From Streptomyces sp. Je 1-332 (GTDB taxonomy: Bacteria > Actinomycetota > Actinomycetes > Streptomycetales > Streptomycetaceae): a DNA stretch of 64,000 nucleotides. Below, one piece after another: positions 42,823 to 52,333 of this stretch (position 1 is its first letter; every line of letters starts with the position of its first letter). The notes beneath the pieces are model-generated. The model saw nothing but the letters and a program-made list of their open reading frames with translations, searched no databases and was not told the DNA's origin. Location: NCBI RefSeq assembly GCF_040730185.1, contig NZ_CP160402.1, positions 5,518,001 to 5,582,000 on the forward strand, given 5' to 3'. The translations under genes and the position numbers were made by a program.

Positions 42823-43239
42823 CCCCGGCCTCGCCCTGCTTGCCGTCCCCGCCGCCGAAGCCACGCCGAGGCCCCTCCCATCACATCCCTGCCGGCCCGT
42901 TCGGTGCCCCTGCGGCTGACCGGGGCCTCGCCCTGCCAGCGCCCGCCCTGCCGCCGAAGCCGCCCGCGCTGCCGCCACGTCGGGCGGGCTCGACGCCGGG
43001 CGCCCAGCCGCTGACCCCCGGCCGCGCCCCAGCGCTGCCCCCCCCGGGTGGCGCCCCAGCCGCTGACTCCCCGCCGCGCCCCAGCAACTACCCTCCGCTG
43101 ACCCCGGCCTCGCCCCCACCCCGTACCTACCGACCGCCCCCGCCGCACCGGCCCGTTTCTCCGCGCCCCCCGTCCACATCCCGGACCATCGGGGAAACCA
43201 GGTCGCGTCCCCACCCCCCTCCTCCCATACGCTTGTCCC
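42823..43239. repeat. Pro-coding-like GC-rich spacer with degenerate direct repeats
   Basis: 417 nt, about five near-copies of CTGACCCCGGCCTCGCCC at 42819, 42915, 43011, 43063 and 43098; the first and last agree over 18 nt. The DNA is extremely C-rich and reads as Pro/Ala-rich peptide in some frames, but no start or conserved protein is convincing. I see no terminator stem. Confidence 0.5.
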
Positions 43240-44394
43240 GTGACCCCCGTCGAGCTCTCCCGCACCGTGCTGCGCGCCATGCGTCGTGCCGTCGATGACG
43301 GGGAGCTCAGTGGCCTTGGGGACGTGGGCGTGGCCGAGCGGGTCGTCGTTGAGCGGCCTCGGGCCGGTGGGTGCGGGGACTACGCCACGAACGTCGCCCT
43401 GCAGGTCGCCCGCGCCGCCGGGCGCTCTCCCCGGCAGGTCGCCGAAGTGCTCTCCCCGCGGCTCACCGGCGAGCCCGGCATCGCCGCCATCGACATCACC
43501 GGGCCCGGCTTCCTCAACATCACCCTGGAGCGCGGCGACCCGCAGAGCTCTGGCAGCGCCTCCGCCGCCCTCGTACGCGACGTCCTCACGCAAGGCGCCT
43601 CCTACGGCCACGCCAGCCCCGGCCACTCCAGCCCCGGCCACACCCGCCCCGAAGGCGCCCGCCCCGAAGGCGCCCGCCCCGGCAGCGCCCACCCTGAACA
43701 AGCCAGCCCCGGCCGAGCCCACCTCCGCATCCCCCGAGAAGTCCGCGCCGCCGTCCTGGCCGACGCACTCCGCCGCATCCTTCTCTCCCAGGGCGTCATC
43801 GTCCGCCTCACCTGCGACGAAGCCCCCGACCCCGGCTGGGCCGCCCTCGGCGTGCACATCGATGCCCACGGGAAGCCCCCCGCCGCCTCCCTCCACGTCC
43901 TTCCCGTCCCCGCTCCCTCCGCCCCCAGCCCCCTCGGCTCCGACGCCGCCCGTTGGGCCCTTCTCCATCCCGCCGCTCACGACCGGGCCCGCATCAGTGA
44001 CGAGCACCTCGTCCAGCGTGCGAGCAACCCCCTCTTCCGCGTGCGGTACGCCCACTCCCGGGTCCGTGCGCTCACCCGTAACGCAGGCGCGCTCGGATTC
44101 AGCTCCGAGGTCGGGGACGTCGCGGGGGGCGAGGCGCGTGACCTGGTTGATGCCCTTGCCGACTACCCCCGCATCCTGGCCGCCGCCGCCCGGCACCGGG
44201 CGCCCGACCGGCTTGCCCGGCATCTGGTCGTCGTCGCCGACGCCTTCCTCGCCTTTCAGCCCGACGTGCTGCCGCTCGGTGACGAGAAACCCTCGGCCGC
44301 CCACCGTGCCCGGCTCGCGCTCGCCGAAGCCGCCGGGACGGTGCTCGCAGGCGGCCTGTCCCTGCTCGGCATCAGCGCCCCCGAGTACTTGTGA
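43240..44394 (+). CDS. nrtL: ArgS-related anticodon-binding-like protein NrtL
   Basis: 384 residues from a GTG at 43240. The N-terminus resembles the arginyl-tRNA synthetase N-terminal domain (GDYATNVALQVARAAGRSPRQVAEVL... GPGFLNITL); the C-terminus is a DALR anticodon-binding domain (NPLFRVRYAHSRVRALTRNA ... FLAFQPDVLPLG). The catalytic Rossmann domain with HIGH and KMSK is missing, so it is not a synthetase. The middle has a repeat-rich linker (GHASPGHSSPGHTRPEGARPEGARPG, about residues 122-150). It is an established actinobacterial family of unknown role, next to lysA. Confidence 0.8.
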   Translation: MTPVELSRTVLRAMRRAVDDGELSGLGDVGVAERVVVERPRAGGCGDYATNVALQVARAAGRSPRQVAEVLSPRLTGEPGIAAIDITGPGFLNITLERGDPQSSGSASAALVRDVLTQGASYGHASPGHSSPGHTRPEGARPEGARPGSAHPEQASPGRAHLRIPREVRAAVLADALRRILLSQGVIVRLTCDEAPDPGWAALGVHIDAHGKPPAASLHVLPVPAPSAPSPLGSDAARWALLHPAAHDRARISDEHLVQRASNPLFRVRYAHSRVRALTRNAGALGFSSEVGDVAGGEARDLVDALADYPRILAAAARHRAPDRLARHLVVVADAFLAFQPDVLPLGDEKPSAAHRARLALAEAAGTVLAGGLSLLGISAPEYL

Positions 44395-44397
44395 CAC

Positions 44398-44484
44398 GTG
44401 AGGACTGCGACGGACGTGACTGACACGACTGAAGTGGCTGACGTGACTGACGTGACCGAAGTGAGAGAGACGACCGCGACATGA
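44398..44484 (+). CDS. Possible Thr-rich leader peptide of the lysA-hom-thrC operon
   Basis: GTG at 44398, 3 nt after the nrtL stop, runs to a TGA at 44482-44484 that overlaps the lysA ATG (ATGA). Of 28 residues ten are Thr, with rare codons for Streptomyces (four ACT, one ACA; also AGG and AGA for Arg). The pattern is created by 9-nt tandem repeats. A Thr-rich leader before Thr biosynthesis genes suggests stalling control, but no Shine-Dalgarno is strong and no terminator/antiterminator follows. Confidence 0.35.
   Translation: MRTATDVTDTTEVADVTDVTEVRETTAT
44413..44475. repeat. Seven 9-nt tandem repeats GACGTGACT
   Basis: Units: GACGTGACT, GACACGACT, GAAGTGGCT, GACGTGACT, GACGTGACC, GAAGTGAGA, GAGACGACC. 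They lie between nrtL and lysA, in frame with the Thr-rich ORF. Confidence 0.85.
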
Positions 44485-45872
44485 GCCGTTCCGCACACCC
44501 CGCCGGGCCCCGCCACGCCGACGTACTGCCCGAAGGGCACTACACCGCCCCGGCTGCCGACCTGAACACCCTCGACCCGAAGGTCTGGGCGCAGACCGTC
44601 GGGCGGGACGCGGACGGTGTCGTCACCGTCGGCGGGATCCCCGTGACCCGGCTCGCCGAGGAGTTCGGCACCCCCGCCTACTTCCTCGACGAGGCCGACT
44701 TCCGCGCCCGCTGCCACGCCTGGCGCGGCGCCTTCGGGGCCGACGCCGATGTCTTCTACGCCGGCAAGGCCTTCCTCTCGCGAGCGGTCGTGAAGTGGCT
44801 GCACGAGGAGGGGCTCAACCTGGACGTGTGCAGCGGTGGCGAGCTCGCCACCGCCCTCGCCGCCGGCATGCCCGCCGACCGCATCGCCTTCCACGGCAAC
44901 AACAAGACCGAGGAGGAGATCGAGCGGGCCGTCGAGGCCGGCGTGGGGCGCATCGTGCTCGACTCCTTCCAGGAGATCGTGCGCGTCGCCCACATCGCCG
45001 ACCGGCTCGGTGTCCGTCAGCGCGTGCAGATCCGCGTGACCGTCGGCGTCGAGGCCCACACCCACGAGTTCATCGCCACCGCCCACGAGGACCAGAAGTT
45101 CGGCATCGCGCTGGCCGGAGGACAGGCCGCAGAGGCCGTACGGCGGGCCCTCCAGCTCGACGGGCTCGAACTCATCGGCGTGCACTCGCACATCGGGTCG
45201 CAGATCTTCGACATGGCCGGGTTCGAGGTCTCCGCCCGACGTGTCGTGCAGCTGCTCGCCGACATTCGTGACGAGCACGGCGTCGAGCTTCCCGAGATCG
45301 ACCTCGGCGGCGGGCTCGGCATCGCCTACACCTCAGAGGACGACCCCCGCGAGCCGCACGAGATCGCCAAGGCGCTCGGCGAGATCGTCACGCGTGAGTG
45401 CGAGGCCGCGAACCTCCGGACGCCGCGCATCTCCGTCGAGCCCGGCCGCGCCATCGTCGGGCCGACCGCCTTCACCCTGTACGAGGTCGGCACCATCAAG
45501 CCGCTCGAAGGGCTGCGTACGTACGTCTCCGTCGACGGCGGCATGTCCGACAACATCCGTACCGCCCTCTACGACGCCGAGTACAGCGTGGCCCTCGTGT
45601 CGCGGGAGTCCGACGCGGAGCCCATGCTCGTGCGCGTCGTCGGCAAGCACTGCGAGAGCGGGGACATCGTGGTGAAGGACGCGTTCCTGCCCGCCGACAT
45701 CGCACCCGGTGACCTGATCGCCGTGCCCGCGACCGGCGCGTACTGCCGCTCCATGGCGAGCAACTACAACCACGCCCTGCGTCCGCCGGTCGTCGCCGTG
45801 CGAGAGGGTGAGGCGAGGGTCATCGTCCGGCGCGAGACGGAGGAAGATCTCCTGCGACTTGACGTCGGCTGA
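44481..45872 (+). CDS. lysA: Diaminopimelate decarboxylase
   Basis: 463 residues from the ATG at 44481; only a weak GAGAGA site precedes it, so translational coupling to the upstream frame is possible. PLP-binding Lys in [10 protein letters not shown], substrate/dimer motifs [18 protein letters not shown] and CESGD..., and the C-terminal [10 protein letters not shown]. It makes lysine from meso-diaminopimelate, the last step. Family length. The following genes direct aspartate semialdehyde to threonine, so the cluster covers both branches. Confidence 0.96.
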   Translation: MSRSAHPAGPRHADVLPEGHYTAPAADLNTLDPKVWAQTVGRDADGVVTVGGIPVTRLAEEFGTPAYFLDEADFRARCHAWRGAFGADADVFYAGKAFLSRAVVKWLHEEGLNLDVCSGGELATALAAGMPADRIAFHGNNKTEEEIERAVEAGVGRIVLDSFQEIVRVAHIADRLGVRQRVQIRVTVGVEAHTHEFIATAHEDQKFGIALAGGQAAEAVRRALQLDGLELIGVHSHIGSQIFDMAGFEVSARRVVQLLADIRDEHGVELPEIDLGGGLGIAYTSEDDPREPHEIAKALGEIVTRECEAANLRTPRISVEPGRAIVGPTAFTLYEVGTIKPLEGLRTYVSVDGGMSDNIRTALYDAEYSVALVSRESDAEPMLVRVVGKHCESGDIVVKDAFLPADIAPGDLIAVPATGAYCRSMASNYNHALRPPVVAVREGEARVIVRRETEEDLLRLDVG

Positions 45873-45926
45873 GGAAATACCGGCCCGGAAACAGCGATCG
45901 ATGATGTATCGGTCTGTGAAATAGAT

Positions 45927-45975
45927 GTCTCACCATTCGGACAGGGCATAGAAACTGCCGACGGTTGGGTGAGAC
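45927..45975 (+). promoter_or_regulatory. Long-range inverted repeat and possible promoter before hom
   Basis: GTCTCACC (45927-45934) and GGTGAGAC (45968-45975) form a perfect 8-bp repeat 33 nt apart. TTGGGT (45965-45970) could be a -35, with TAGATG about 16 nt later. The 138-nt spacer from lysA to hom has no leader peptide with repeated Thr codons. Confidence 0.35.
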
Positions 45976-46010
45976 TGGTCCCATCGTAGATGTATGAGAA
46001 GTGAGGTCGG

Positions 46011-47303
46011 ATGATGCGTACGCGTCCGCTGAAGGTGGCGCTGCTGGGCTGTGGGGTTGTCGGCTCAGAGGTGGCGCGCATCATGACGACGCACGCCGAC
46101 GACCTCACGGCCCGGATCGGTGCCCCGGTGGAGCTCGCCGGGGTGGCCGTCCGCAGGCCGTCGAAGGTGCGGGACGGAATCGACCCCTCACTGGTCACCA
46201 CGGACGCGACCGCGCTGGTCAAACGTGGTGACATTGATGTCGTCGTCGAGGTCATCGGGGGCATCGAGCCCGCCAGGACCCTCATCACCACCGCCTTCGC
46301 GCACGGCGCCTCCGTCGTCTCCGCCAACAAGGCGCTCATCGCGCAGGACGGCGCAGCCCTGCACGCCGCCGCCGAGGAGCACGGGCGGGATCTCTACTAC
46401 GAGGCTGCCGTCGCCGGTGCCATTCCGCTGATCCGGCCGCTGCGCGAGTCCCTGGTCGGGGACAAGGTGAACCGCGTTCTCGGGATCGTGAACGGAACCA
46501 CCAACTTCATCCTCGACGCCATGGACACCACCGGTGCCGGCTACCAGGAAGCCCTCGACGAGGCCACCGCCCTCGGATACGCGGAAGCCGACCCGACCGC
46601 CGACGTCGAAGGCTTCGACGCCGCGGCCAAGGCCGCGATCCTCGCCGGTATCGCCTTCCACACGCGCGTGCGTCTCGACGACGTCTACCGCGAGGGCATG
46701 ACCGAGGTGACCGCCGCCGACTTCGCGTCCGCGAAGCGCATGGGCTGCACCATCAAGCTGCTCGCCATCTGTGAGCGGGCCGCCCACGGCGGCTCCGTCA
46801 CCGCGCGCGTGCACCCCGCGATGATTCCGCTCAGCCATCCGCTGGCGTCGGTGCGCGAGGCGTACAACGCGGTCTTCGTGGAGGCGGAGGCCGCGGGTCA
46901 GCTCATGTTCTACGGTCCCGGCGCGGGTGGTTCCCCCACCGCGTCGGCCGTGCTCGGCGACCTCGTCGCCGTCTGCCGGAACAAGCTCGGCGAAGCCACC
47001 GGGCCCGGCGAATCCGCGTACACCCAGCTGCCCGTGAGTTCCATGGGCGAGGTTGTCACGCGCTACCACATCAGCCTCGACGTGGCCGACAAGCCGGGTG
47101 TTCTCGCCCAGGTCGCGACGGTCTTCGCCGAGCACGGCGTATCGATCGATACGGTCCGTCAGACGGGCAAGGACGGCGAGGCCTCTCTCGTCGTCGTCAC
47201 CCACCGCGCTCCCGACGCCGCCCTCACCGGCACCGTCGAGGCGCTGCGGAATCTCGACACCGTGCGTGGTGTCGCCAGCATCATGCGGGTTGAAGGGGAG
47301 TAG
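46011..47303 (+). CDS. hom: Homoserine dehydrogenase
   Basis: 430 residues from the ATG at 46011 (a second ATG follows immediately; GAGG upstream). NAD(P)-binding LKVALLGCGVVGSEVA, then NGTTNFILDAM, and a C-terminal ACT domain starting YHISLDVADKPGVLAQVATVFAEHGVSIDTV, which mediates threonine feedback. It reduces aspartate semialdehyde to homoserine. Six nucleotides separate it from thrC, so it is an operon. Confidence 0.97.
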   Translation: MMRTRPLKVALLGCGVVGSEVARIMTTHADDLTARIGAPVELAGVAVRRPSKVRDGIDPSLVTTDATALVKRGDIDVVVEVIGGIEPARTLITTAFAHGASVVSANKALIAQDGAALHAAAEEHGRDLYYEAAVAGAIPLIRPLRESLVGDKVNRVLGIVNGTTNFILDAMDTTGAGYQEALDEATALGYAEADPTADVEGFDAAAKAAILAGIAFHTRVRLDDVYREGMTEVTAADFASAKRMGCTIKLLAICERAAHGGSVTARVHPAMIPLSHPLASVREAYNAVFVEAEAAGQLMFYGPGAGGSPTASAVLGDLVAVCRNKLGEATGPGESAYTQLPVSSMGEVVTRYHISLDVADKPGVLAQVATVFAEHGVSIDTVRQTGKDGEASLVVVTHRAPDAALTGTVEALRNLDTVRGVASIMRVEGE

Positions 47304-47309
47304 GCAGTA

Positions 47310-48368
47310 ATGACCCACCAATGGCGCGGAATCATCGAGGAGTACCGGGAGCGTCTTCCCGTCTCCGACACGACGCCGGTCGTGACGCTCCGCGAGGGCG
47401 GAACGCCGCTCGTGCCCGCGCAGGTGCTCTCCGAGCGCACGGGCTGCGAGGTACATCTCAAGGTCGAGGGCGCCAACCCGACCGGGTCCTTCAAGGACCG
47501 CGGCATGACGATGGCGATCACGAAGGCCAAGGAGGAGGGCGCCAAGGCCGTCATCTGCGCCTCCACCGGCAACACGTCGGCCTCCGCCGCCGCCTATGCC
47601 GTACGGGCGGGGATGGTCTGCGCCGTCCTCGTGCCGCAGGGCAAGATCGCGCTCGGCAAGATGGGCCAGGCGCTCGTCTACGGCTCGAAGATCCTCCAGG
47701 TCGACGGCAACTTCGACGACTGCCTGAACCTCGCCCGCGCCCTCTCCGAGAACTACCCGGTGGCGCTGGTCAATTCGGTCAACCCGTTCCGCATCGAGGG
47801 CCAGAAGACGGCCTCGTTCGAGATCGTCGACGCGCTCGGTGACGCCCCCGACATCCACGTGCTCCCGGTGGGCAACGCGGGCAACATCACGGCCTATTGG
47901 AAGGGCTACAAGGAGTACGCCGCCGACTCGGTCTCGTCGCGCACTCCCCGCATGTGGGGCTTCCAGGCATCCGGTTCCGCGCCCATCGTGCGCGGCGAGA
48001 TCGTCAAGGACCCCTCGACGATCGCCACCGCGATTCGCATCGGCAACCCCGCGTCGTGGCAGCACGCCCTCGACGCGCGCGACGAGTCGGACGGCTTCAT
48101 CGACGAGGTGACGGACCGTGAGATCCTGCGCGCCTACAAGCTGTTGGCGTCCCAGGAGGGTGTCTTCGTCGAGCCGGCGTCGGCCGCTTCCGTCGCCGGT
48201 CTGCTGAAGGCGGCCGAGCAGGGCAAGGTCGACAAGGGGCAGCGCATCGTCTGCACCGTCACCGGGAACGGCCTCAAGGACCCGGACTGGGCCGTCGCGG
48301 GCGCACCGCAGCCGGTCACGGTCCCGGTCGACTCGGCCGCCGCGGCCGAGCGCCTCGGTCTGGCCTGA
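47310..48368 (+). CDS. thrC: Threonine synthase
   Basis: 352 residues from the ATG at 47310. PLP Lys in [12 protein letters not shown], phosphate-binding [15 protein letters not shown] and [11 protein letters not shown]. It converts O-phosphohomoserine to threonine. It is the short class typical of actinobacteria and many Gram-positives. Six nt after hom. Confidence 0.97.
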   Translation: MTHQWRGIIEEYRERLPVSDTTPVVTLREGGTPLVPAQVLSERTGCEVHLKVEGANPTGSFKDRGMTMAITKAKEEGAKAVICASTGNTSASAAAYAVRAGMVCAVLVPQGKIALGKMGQALVYGSKILQVDGNFDDCLNLARALSENYPVALVNSVNPFRIEGQKTASFEIVDALGDAPDIHVLPVGNAGNITAYWKGYKEYAADSVSSRTPRMWGFQASGSAPIVRGEIVKDPSTIATAIRIGNPASWQHALDARDESDGFIDEVTDREILRAYKLLASQEGVFVEPASAASVAGLLKAAEQGKVDKGQRIVCTVTGNGLKDPDWAVAGAPQPVTVPVDSAAAAERLGLA

Positions 48369-48398
48369 TCACGCCGGTCCGCGTTACCGCGGGCCGCG

Positions 48399-48500
48399 GG
48401 GCGGGCATACCCGCCCGGAAAACCCGCAACTCCGTATAGGGGGTGCACAGGGGGCTTACGACACGCATCGTGCGCCTCCTGTGCGCCCTATGTCGCCACA
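48399..48500 (+). other. Hairpins in the thrC-thrB spacer
   Basis: GGGCGGG-CATA-CCCGCCC (48399-48416) is a terminator-like hairpin. It is followed by a larger imperfect repeat: ATAGGGGGTGCACAGGGGGC (from about 48436) can pair with GCGCCTCCTGTGCGCCCTAT (to about 48489). The 268-nt gap separates thrB from the rest, so thrB probably has its own promoter; TAGGCT (48513-48518) is a possible -10. Confidence 0.5.
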
Positions 48501-48636
48501 GAACCTTCCTTCGATAGGCTGTACCGAACCCGCCCCGCCGCATATGCCGCGGTGCTGCCGCAGAGCGGCCTTCGGGTAGTGCCTCATCACGTGGCAAGTC
48601 CTCAAAAGATCGCAGCTCAAGGAGAGTCATCGAGCG

Positions 48637-49554
48637 ATGGCCGGTCCCGCGTTCCGCGCCGCCGCCGTCCGGGTGCGCGTCCCCGCCACCAGCGCCAACC
48701 TCGGCCCGGGCTTCGACGCCCTCGGCCTGTCGCTGGGTCTGTACGACGACGTCGTCGTGCGGGTGGCCGACACCGGACTGAACATCGACATCGCAGGTGA
48801 GGGCAGCGAGACGCTCCCGCGCGACGAGTCGCATCTGCTGGTACGTTCCCTGCGCACCGCCTTCGACCTGCTCGGCGGTCAGCCGCGCGGGCTCGAAATC
48901 GTCTGTGCCAACCGCATTCCGCACGGCCGGGGCCTCGGCTCGTCGTCCGCCGCCATCTGCGCGGGCATCGTCGCCGCGCGCGCCGTGACGATAGGCGGCG
49001 ACGCCCGCCTCGACGACAACGCTTTGCTCGAGCTCGCCACCGAGATCGAGGGCCACCCGGACAACGTCGCCGCCTGTCTGCTCGGCGGCTTCACGCTCTC
49101 CTGGATGGACGGGGGAGCGGCACGCGCGATCAGGATGGACCCGGCGGATTCCATCGTTCCGGTGGTCTTCGTGCCGTCGAAGCCCGTCCTCACCGAGACC
49201 GCGCGCGGACTGCTCCCGCGCACCGTCCCGCATGTCGACGCCGCCGCCAACGCGGGCCGGGCCGCACTGCTCGTCGAGGCCCTGACCAGGCGCCCCGAGC
49301 TGCTGCTCCCCGCGACCGAGGACCGGCTCCACCAGGAGTACCGCGCACCCGCCATGCCCGAGAGCGCCGCACTGGTCGAGCGCCTGCGCGCGGACGGAGT
49401 ACCGGCGATGATCTCCGGCGCGGGACCCACGGTCCTCGCGCTGGCCGACGAGAGTGCGGCGGACAAGGTCGCACGCCTTGCGGGAGAGGGCTGGGCGGCC
49501 AATCGCCTGGCACTCGACGCGACCGGTGCGAGCGTGCTGCCGCTTGCTCCCTGA
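48637..49554 (+). CDS. thrB: Homoserine kinase
   Basis: 305 residues from the ATG at 48637 with AAGGAG upstream. GHMP kinase: VPATSANLGPGFDALGLSL, ATP loop GRGLGSSSAAICAGI, and the C-terminal AMISGAGPTVLALA. It phosphorylates homoserine for ThrC. It lies at the end of the lysine/threonine cluster, between thrC and rho. Confidence 0.97.
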   Translation: MAGPAFRAAAVRVRVPATSANLGPGFDALGLSLGLYDDVVVRVADTGLNIDIAGEGSETLPRDESHLLVRSLRTAFDLLGGQPRGLEIVCANRIPHGRGLGSSSAAICAGIVAARAVTIGGDARLDDNALLELATEIEGHPDNVAACLLGGFTLSWMDGGAARAIRMDPADSIVPVVFVPSKPVLTETARGLLPRTVPHVDAAANAGRAALLVEALTRRPELLLPATEDRLHQEYRAPAMPESAALVERLRADGVPAMISGAGPTVLALADESAADKVARLAGEGWAANRLALDATGASVLPLAP

Positions 49555-49927
49555 CACCTGGTAGCCGGATGAGAGAGGGGGAATGTTTGTTGGATCCGGT
49601 AGTGTTAACCTCAAGTCTGCACCCGACCCCACCATGGCGAGGTGCTTCGTGTCCCCGTCCGGGACATCCATCCTTCCGGGAGCCTCCCAAACTGCTCTGT
49701 GCCCCGCACTGAGCGGTGCCGAGCACGCTCCGGAACCGGCGTGACCGAGCCGAGTGACACCGCACATCAGTGGCACCTCACCGGGACTCGCCATCACCAG
49801 TGAATTCTTCCGCCGCGCGTTGGCGGACCACCGCCCCGGCACGGTCCACACACCAAAGGACCTACCGGACAGCACAACCGGTCGCCGAGCCAGACAGGCC
49901 GACGTCCGCTCCAGGGAAGGACCCTTC
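49555..49927 (+). promoter_or_regulatory. Leader region of rho
   Basis: 373 nt. TAGTGT (49600-49605) looks like a -10 but no good -35 is visible 17 nt upstream. A long 5' leader of about 320 nt would result. The leader is in frame with rho from a GTG at 49754, but that stretch is not protein-like. Long leaders are common where Rho regulates its own transcript; no specific structure was confirmed here. Confidence 0.4.
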
Positions 49928-51994
49928 GTGAGCGACACCACCGATCTGATGGGCGTGACTGCCGACACGCCCGCCACGGACGCCTCTGCGGCGCCTGCCA
50001 CCGGTGCTTCGGCCGGGTCCCGGCGGCGCCGCGGCACCGGCCTCGATGGCATGGTGCTGGCGGAACTGCAGCAGGTCGCATCCGGCCTCGGTATCAAGGG
50101 CACCGCGCGGATGCGCAAGAGCCAGTTGATCGAGGTCATCAAGGAGGCGCAGGCCGGGGGCGGTGCCCCCGCGAAGAGCGCCGCGCCGTCCTCGGACGCC
50201 GAGACCAAGCCCAAGCGCCGCGCGACCTCGAAGGCCCGGACGGGCGAGGAGACCGCGGCGAGCACGGAGAAGGCCGCCAAGGCGAGCAAGGCCGACAAGG
50301 CCGAGCAGCCGGCCGGCGCCAAGGCCGAAGAGGCCGCCCAGCAGCAGATCGACATCCCGGGCCAGCCCGCGGGTGCCGACAAGGGCGAGCGCCGCGGCCG
50401 TCGCCGTGCCACCGCCGACGCGGGCAGCCCCGAGACGGTCACCGCCGAGGCGAAGAGCGAGCCGAAGAACGACGCCAAGAACGACAAGGGCGAGGCCAAG
50501 GCGGACACGCAGTCCGAGTCCAAGGGCGACGGCTCCGGTGACAACAACGCCGACGGCCGCCGCGAGCGCCGTGACCGCCAGGGCCGTGGCCGCGACCGCG
50601 ACCGCCGTGGCAACAAGGGCGACGAGCAGCAGGGCGGAAACCGTCAGCAGGGCGGCGGCCGTCAGGACCGCCAGGACCGCGGCGACCGCCAGGACCGTCA
50701 GCAGCGCGACCAGCGGGACAACGGACCGCAGGACGACTTCGACGACGAGGCGGGTGGCCGCCGCGGCCGCCGTGGCCGTTACCGCGACCGCCGTGGCCGT
50801 CGTGGCCGCGACGAGTTCGGCGGCGCCAACGAGCCGCAGGTCGCCGACGACGACGTACTGATCCCTGTCGCGGGCATCCTGGACATCCTCGACAACTACG
50901 CGTTCATCCGCACCTCGGGCTACCTCCCGGGTCCGAACGACGTGTACGTGTCGCTCGCCCAGGTCCGCAAGAACGGTCTGCGCAAGGGTGACCACGTCAC
51001 CGGCGCCGTCCGCCAGCCCAAGGACGGCGAGCGCCGCGAGAAGTTCAACGCGCTCGTGCGCCTCGACTCGGCGAACGGCATGGCGGCCGAATCCGGGCGC
51101 GGGCGACCGGAGTTCAACAAGCTGACGCCCCTTTACCCGCAGGACCGGCTCCGTCTGGAGACCGACCCGGGTGTGCTCACCACCCGCATCATCGACCTCG
51201 TGTCGCCGATCGGTAAGGGCCAGCGCGGCCTGATCGTGGCCCCGCCGAAGACCGGCAAGACCATGATCATGCAGGCGGTCGCGAACGCGATCACCACGAA
51301 CAGCCCCGAGTGCCACCTGATGGTCGTCCTGGTCGACGAGCGTCCGGAAGAGGTCACCGACATGCAGCGGTCGGTGAAGGGCGAGGTCATCTCCTCGACC
51401 TTCGACCGTCCCGCCGAGGACCACACCACGGTCGCCGAGCTGGCCATCGAGCGCGCCAAGCGCCTCGTGGAGCTGGGTCACGACGTGGTCGTGCTTCTCG
51501 ACTCGATCACCCGCCTGGGCCGTGCGTACAACCTGGCGGCCCCGGCCTCCGGCCGCATCCTGTCCGGTGGTGTCGACTCGACCGCGCTCTACCCGCCGAA
51601 GCGCTTCTTCGGTGCGGCGCGCAACATCGAGGACGGCGGCTCGCTGACGATCCTCGCGACCGCGCTCGTCGACACCGGTTCGCGCATGGACGAGGTGATC
51701 TTCGAGGAGTTCAAGGGCACCGGCAACATGGAGCTCAAGCTCGACCGGAAGCTCTCCGACAAGCGCATCTTCCCGGCGGTGGACGTCGACGCGTCCTCAA
51801 CCCGCAAGGAAGAGATCCTGCTCAACAGCGAAGAGCTCGCGATCGTCTGGAAGCTGCGCCGGGTGCTGCACGCCCTCGACTCGCAGCAGGCCATCGAGCT
51901 GCTCCTCGACAAGATGAAGCAGACGAAGTCGAACGCCGAGTTCCTCATGCAGATCGCGAAGACGACGCCGACGCCGGGCAACGGCAACGACTAG
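49928..51994 (+). CDS. rho: Transcription termination factor Rho
   Basis: 688 residues from the GTG at 49928, chosen for GGAAGGA upstream. The N-terminal helical domain ([33 protein letters not shown]) is split from the RNA-binding cold-shock domain by a long low-complexity insert of about 190 residues (Lys/Ala/Glu-rich, then Arg/Gly/Asp-rich), typical of actinobacterial Rho. The motor has Walker [13 protein letters not shown], Walker [12 protein letters not shown] and the Q-loop region [19 protein letters not shown] perfect terminator follows. Confidence 0.97.
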   Translation: MSDTTDLMGVTADTPATDASAAPATGASAGSRRRRGTGLDGMVLAELQQVASGLGIKGTARMRKSQLIEVIKEAQAGGGAPAKSAAPSSDAETKPKRRATSKARTGEETAASTEKAAKASKADKAEQPAGAKAEEAAQQQIDIPGQPAGADKGERRGRRRATADAGSPETVTAEAKSEPKNDAKNDKGEAKADTQSESKGDGSGDNNADGRRERRDRQGRGRDRDRRGNKGDEQQGGNRQQGGGRQDRQDRGDRQDRQQRDQRDNGPQDDFDDEAGGRRGRRGRYRDRRGRRGRDEFGGANEPQVADDDVLIPVAGILDILDNYAFIRTSGYLPGPNDVYVSLAQVRKNGLRKGDHVTGAVRQPKDGERREKFNALVRLDSANGMAAESGRGRPEFNKLTPLYPQDRLRLETDPGVLTTRIIDLVSPIGKGQRGLIVAPPKTGKTMIMQAVANAITTNSPECHLMVVLVDERPEEVTDMQRSVKGEVISSTFDRPAEDHTTVAELAIERAKRLVELGHDVVVLLDSITRLGRAYNLAAPASGRILSGGVDSTALYPPKRFFGAARNIEDGGSLTILATALVDTGSRMDEVIFEEFKGTGNMELKLDRKLSDKRIFPAVDVDASSTRKEEILLNSEELAIVWKLRRVLHALDSQQAIELLLDKMKQTKSNAEFLMQIAKTTPTPGNGND

Positions 51995-52017
51995 TCCTCG
52001 CGGGCCGTACGTACACA

Positions 52018-52055
52018 AAAGGGCCGCCCCCGTCATCCGACGGGGGCGGCCCTTT
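52018..52055 (+). terminator. rho terminator
   Basis: A perfect 17-bp stem, AAAGGGCCGCCCCCGTC (52018-52034), loop ATCC, with its complement (52039-52055), 23 nt after the stop, ending in TTTC. Confidence 0.92.
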
Positions 52056-52090
52056 CGTGCCGAGGGGCGCGCGACGGGCGCTGAATGACC

Positions 52091-52141
52091 TTGGCCACAC
52101 CCCTAAGAGATTCTTACGGTCACGGGCAGTAGCCCCGTGAC
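52091..52141 (+). promoter_or_regulatory. Promoter and inverted repeat before the LCP operon
   Basis: TTGGCC (52091-52096) and TACGGT (52115-52120), spacer 18, look like a promoter. Immediately at and after the -10 lies GTCACGGG-N7-CCCGTGAC (52119-52141), a perfect inverted repeat suited to an operator. Confidence 0.5.
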
Positions 52142-52189
52142 GGGAGAAACCGCAGGTGAGAAGCCAGAAGAACGGGGAAGGAGTGCACG

Positions 52190-52333
52190 ATGTGTCACGA
52201 GCGTGCGCCGGGGCGCTCACAAAGCGCTGTGCAACCCTTCTTTCGGTTTCCACGTCTGACAAGTGACGACAAACCGCGCCTGACCCTGAAAGCAGGGGGT
52301 ACCCGACCCGGACGAGGACTGAGGAGCCCATGA
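52190..52333 (+). CDS. Small leader ORF overlapping the LCP gene
   Basis: 47 codons from an ATG at 52190, preceded by a strong GGAAGGAG (52176-52183) at 6-7 nt. It is basic (many Arg, also His and one Cys near the start: MCHERAPGRSQ) and its TGA overlaps the LCP ATG (ATGA), so ribosomes would pass straight to the LCP gene, which also has its own GAGGAG. No known domain. The strong site and the exact overlap argue that it is translated, possibly for coupling. Confidence 0.45.
   Translation: MCHERAPGRSQSAVQPFFRFPRLTSDDKPRLTLKAGGTRPGRGLRSP

Noticed and set aside
42364..44496. Long minus-strand frame over nrtL and the spacer
   Set aside because: Built from the repeat DNA; Gly/Ala/Val-rich, no motif, and antisense to NrtL.
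49754..49927. Rho starting at the upstream GTG (49754)
   Set aside because: Adds 58 residues without family similarity and lacks a ribosome site; the GTG at 49928 has GGAAGGA.
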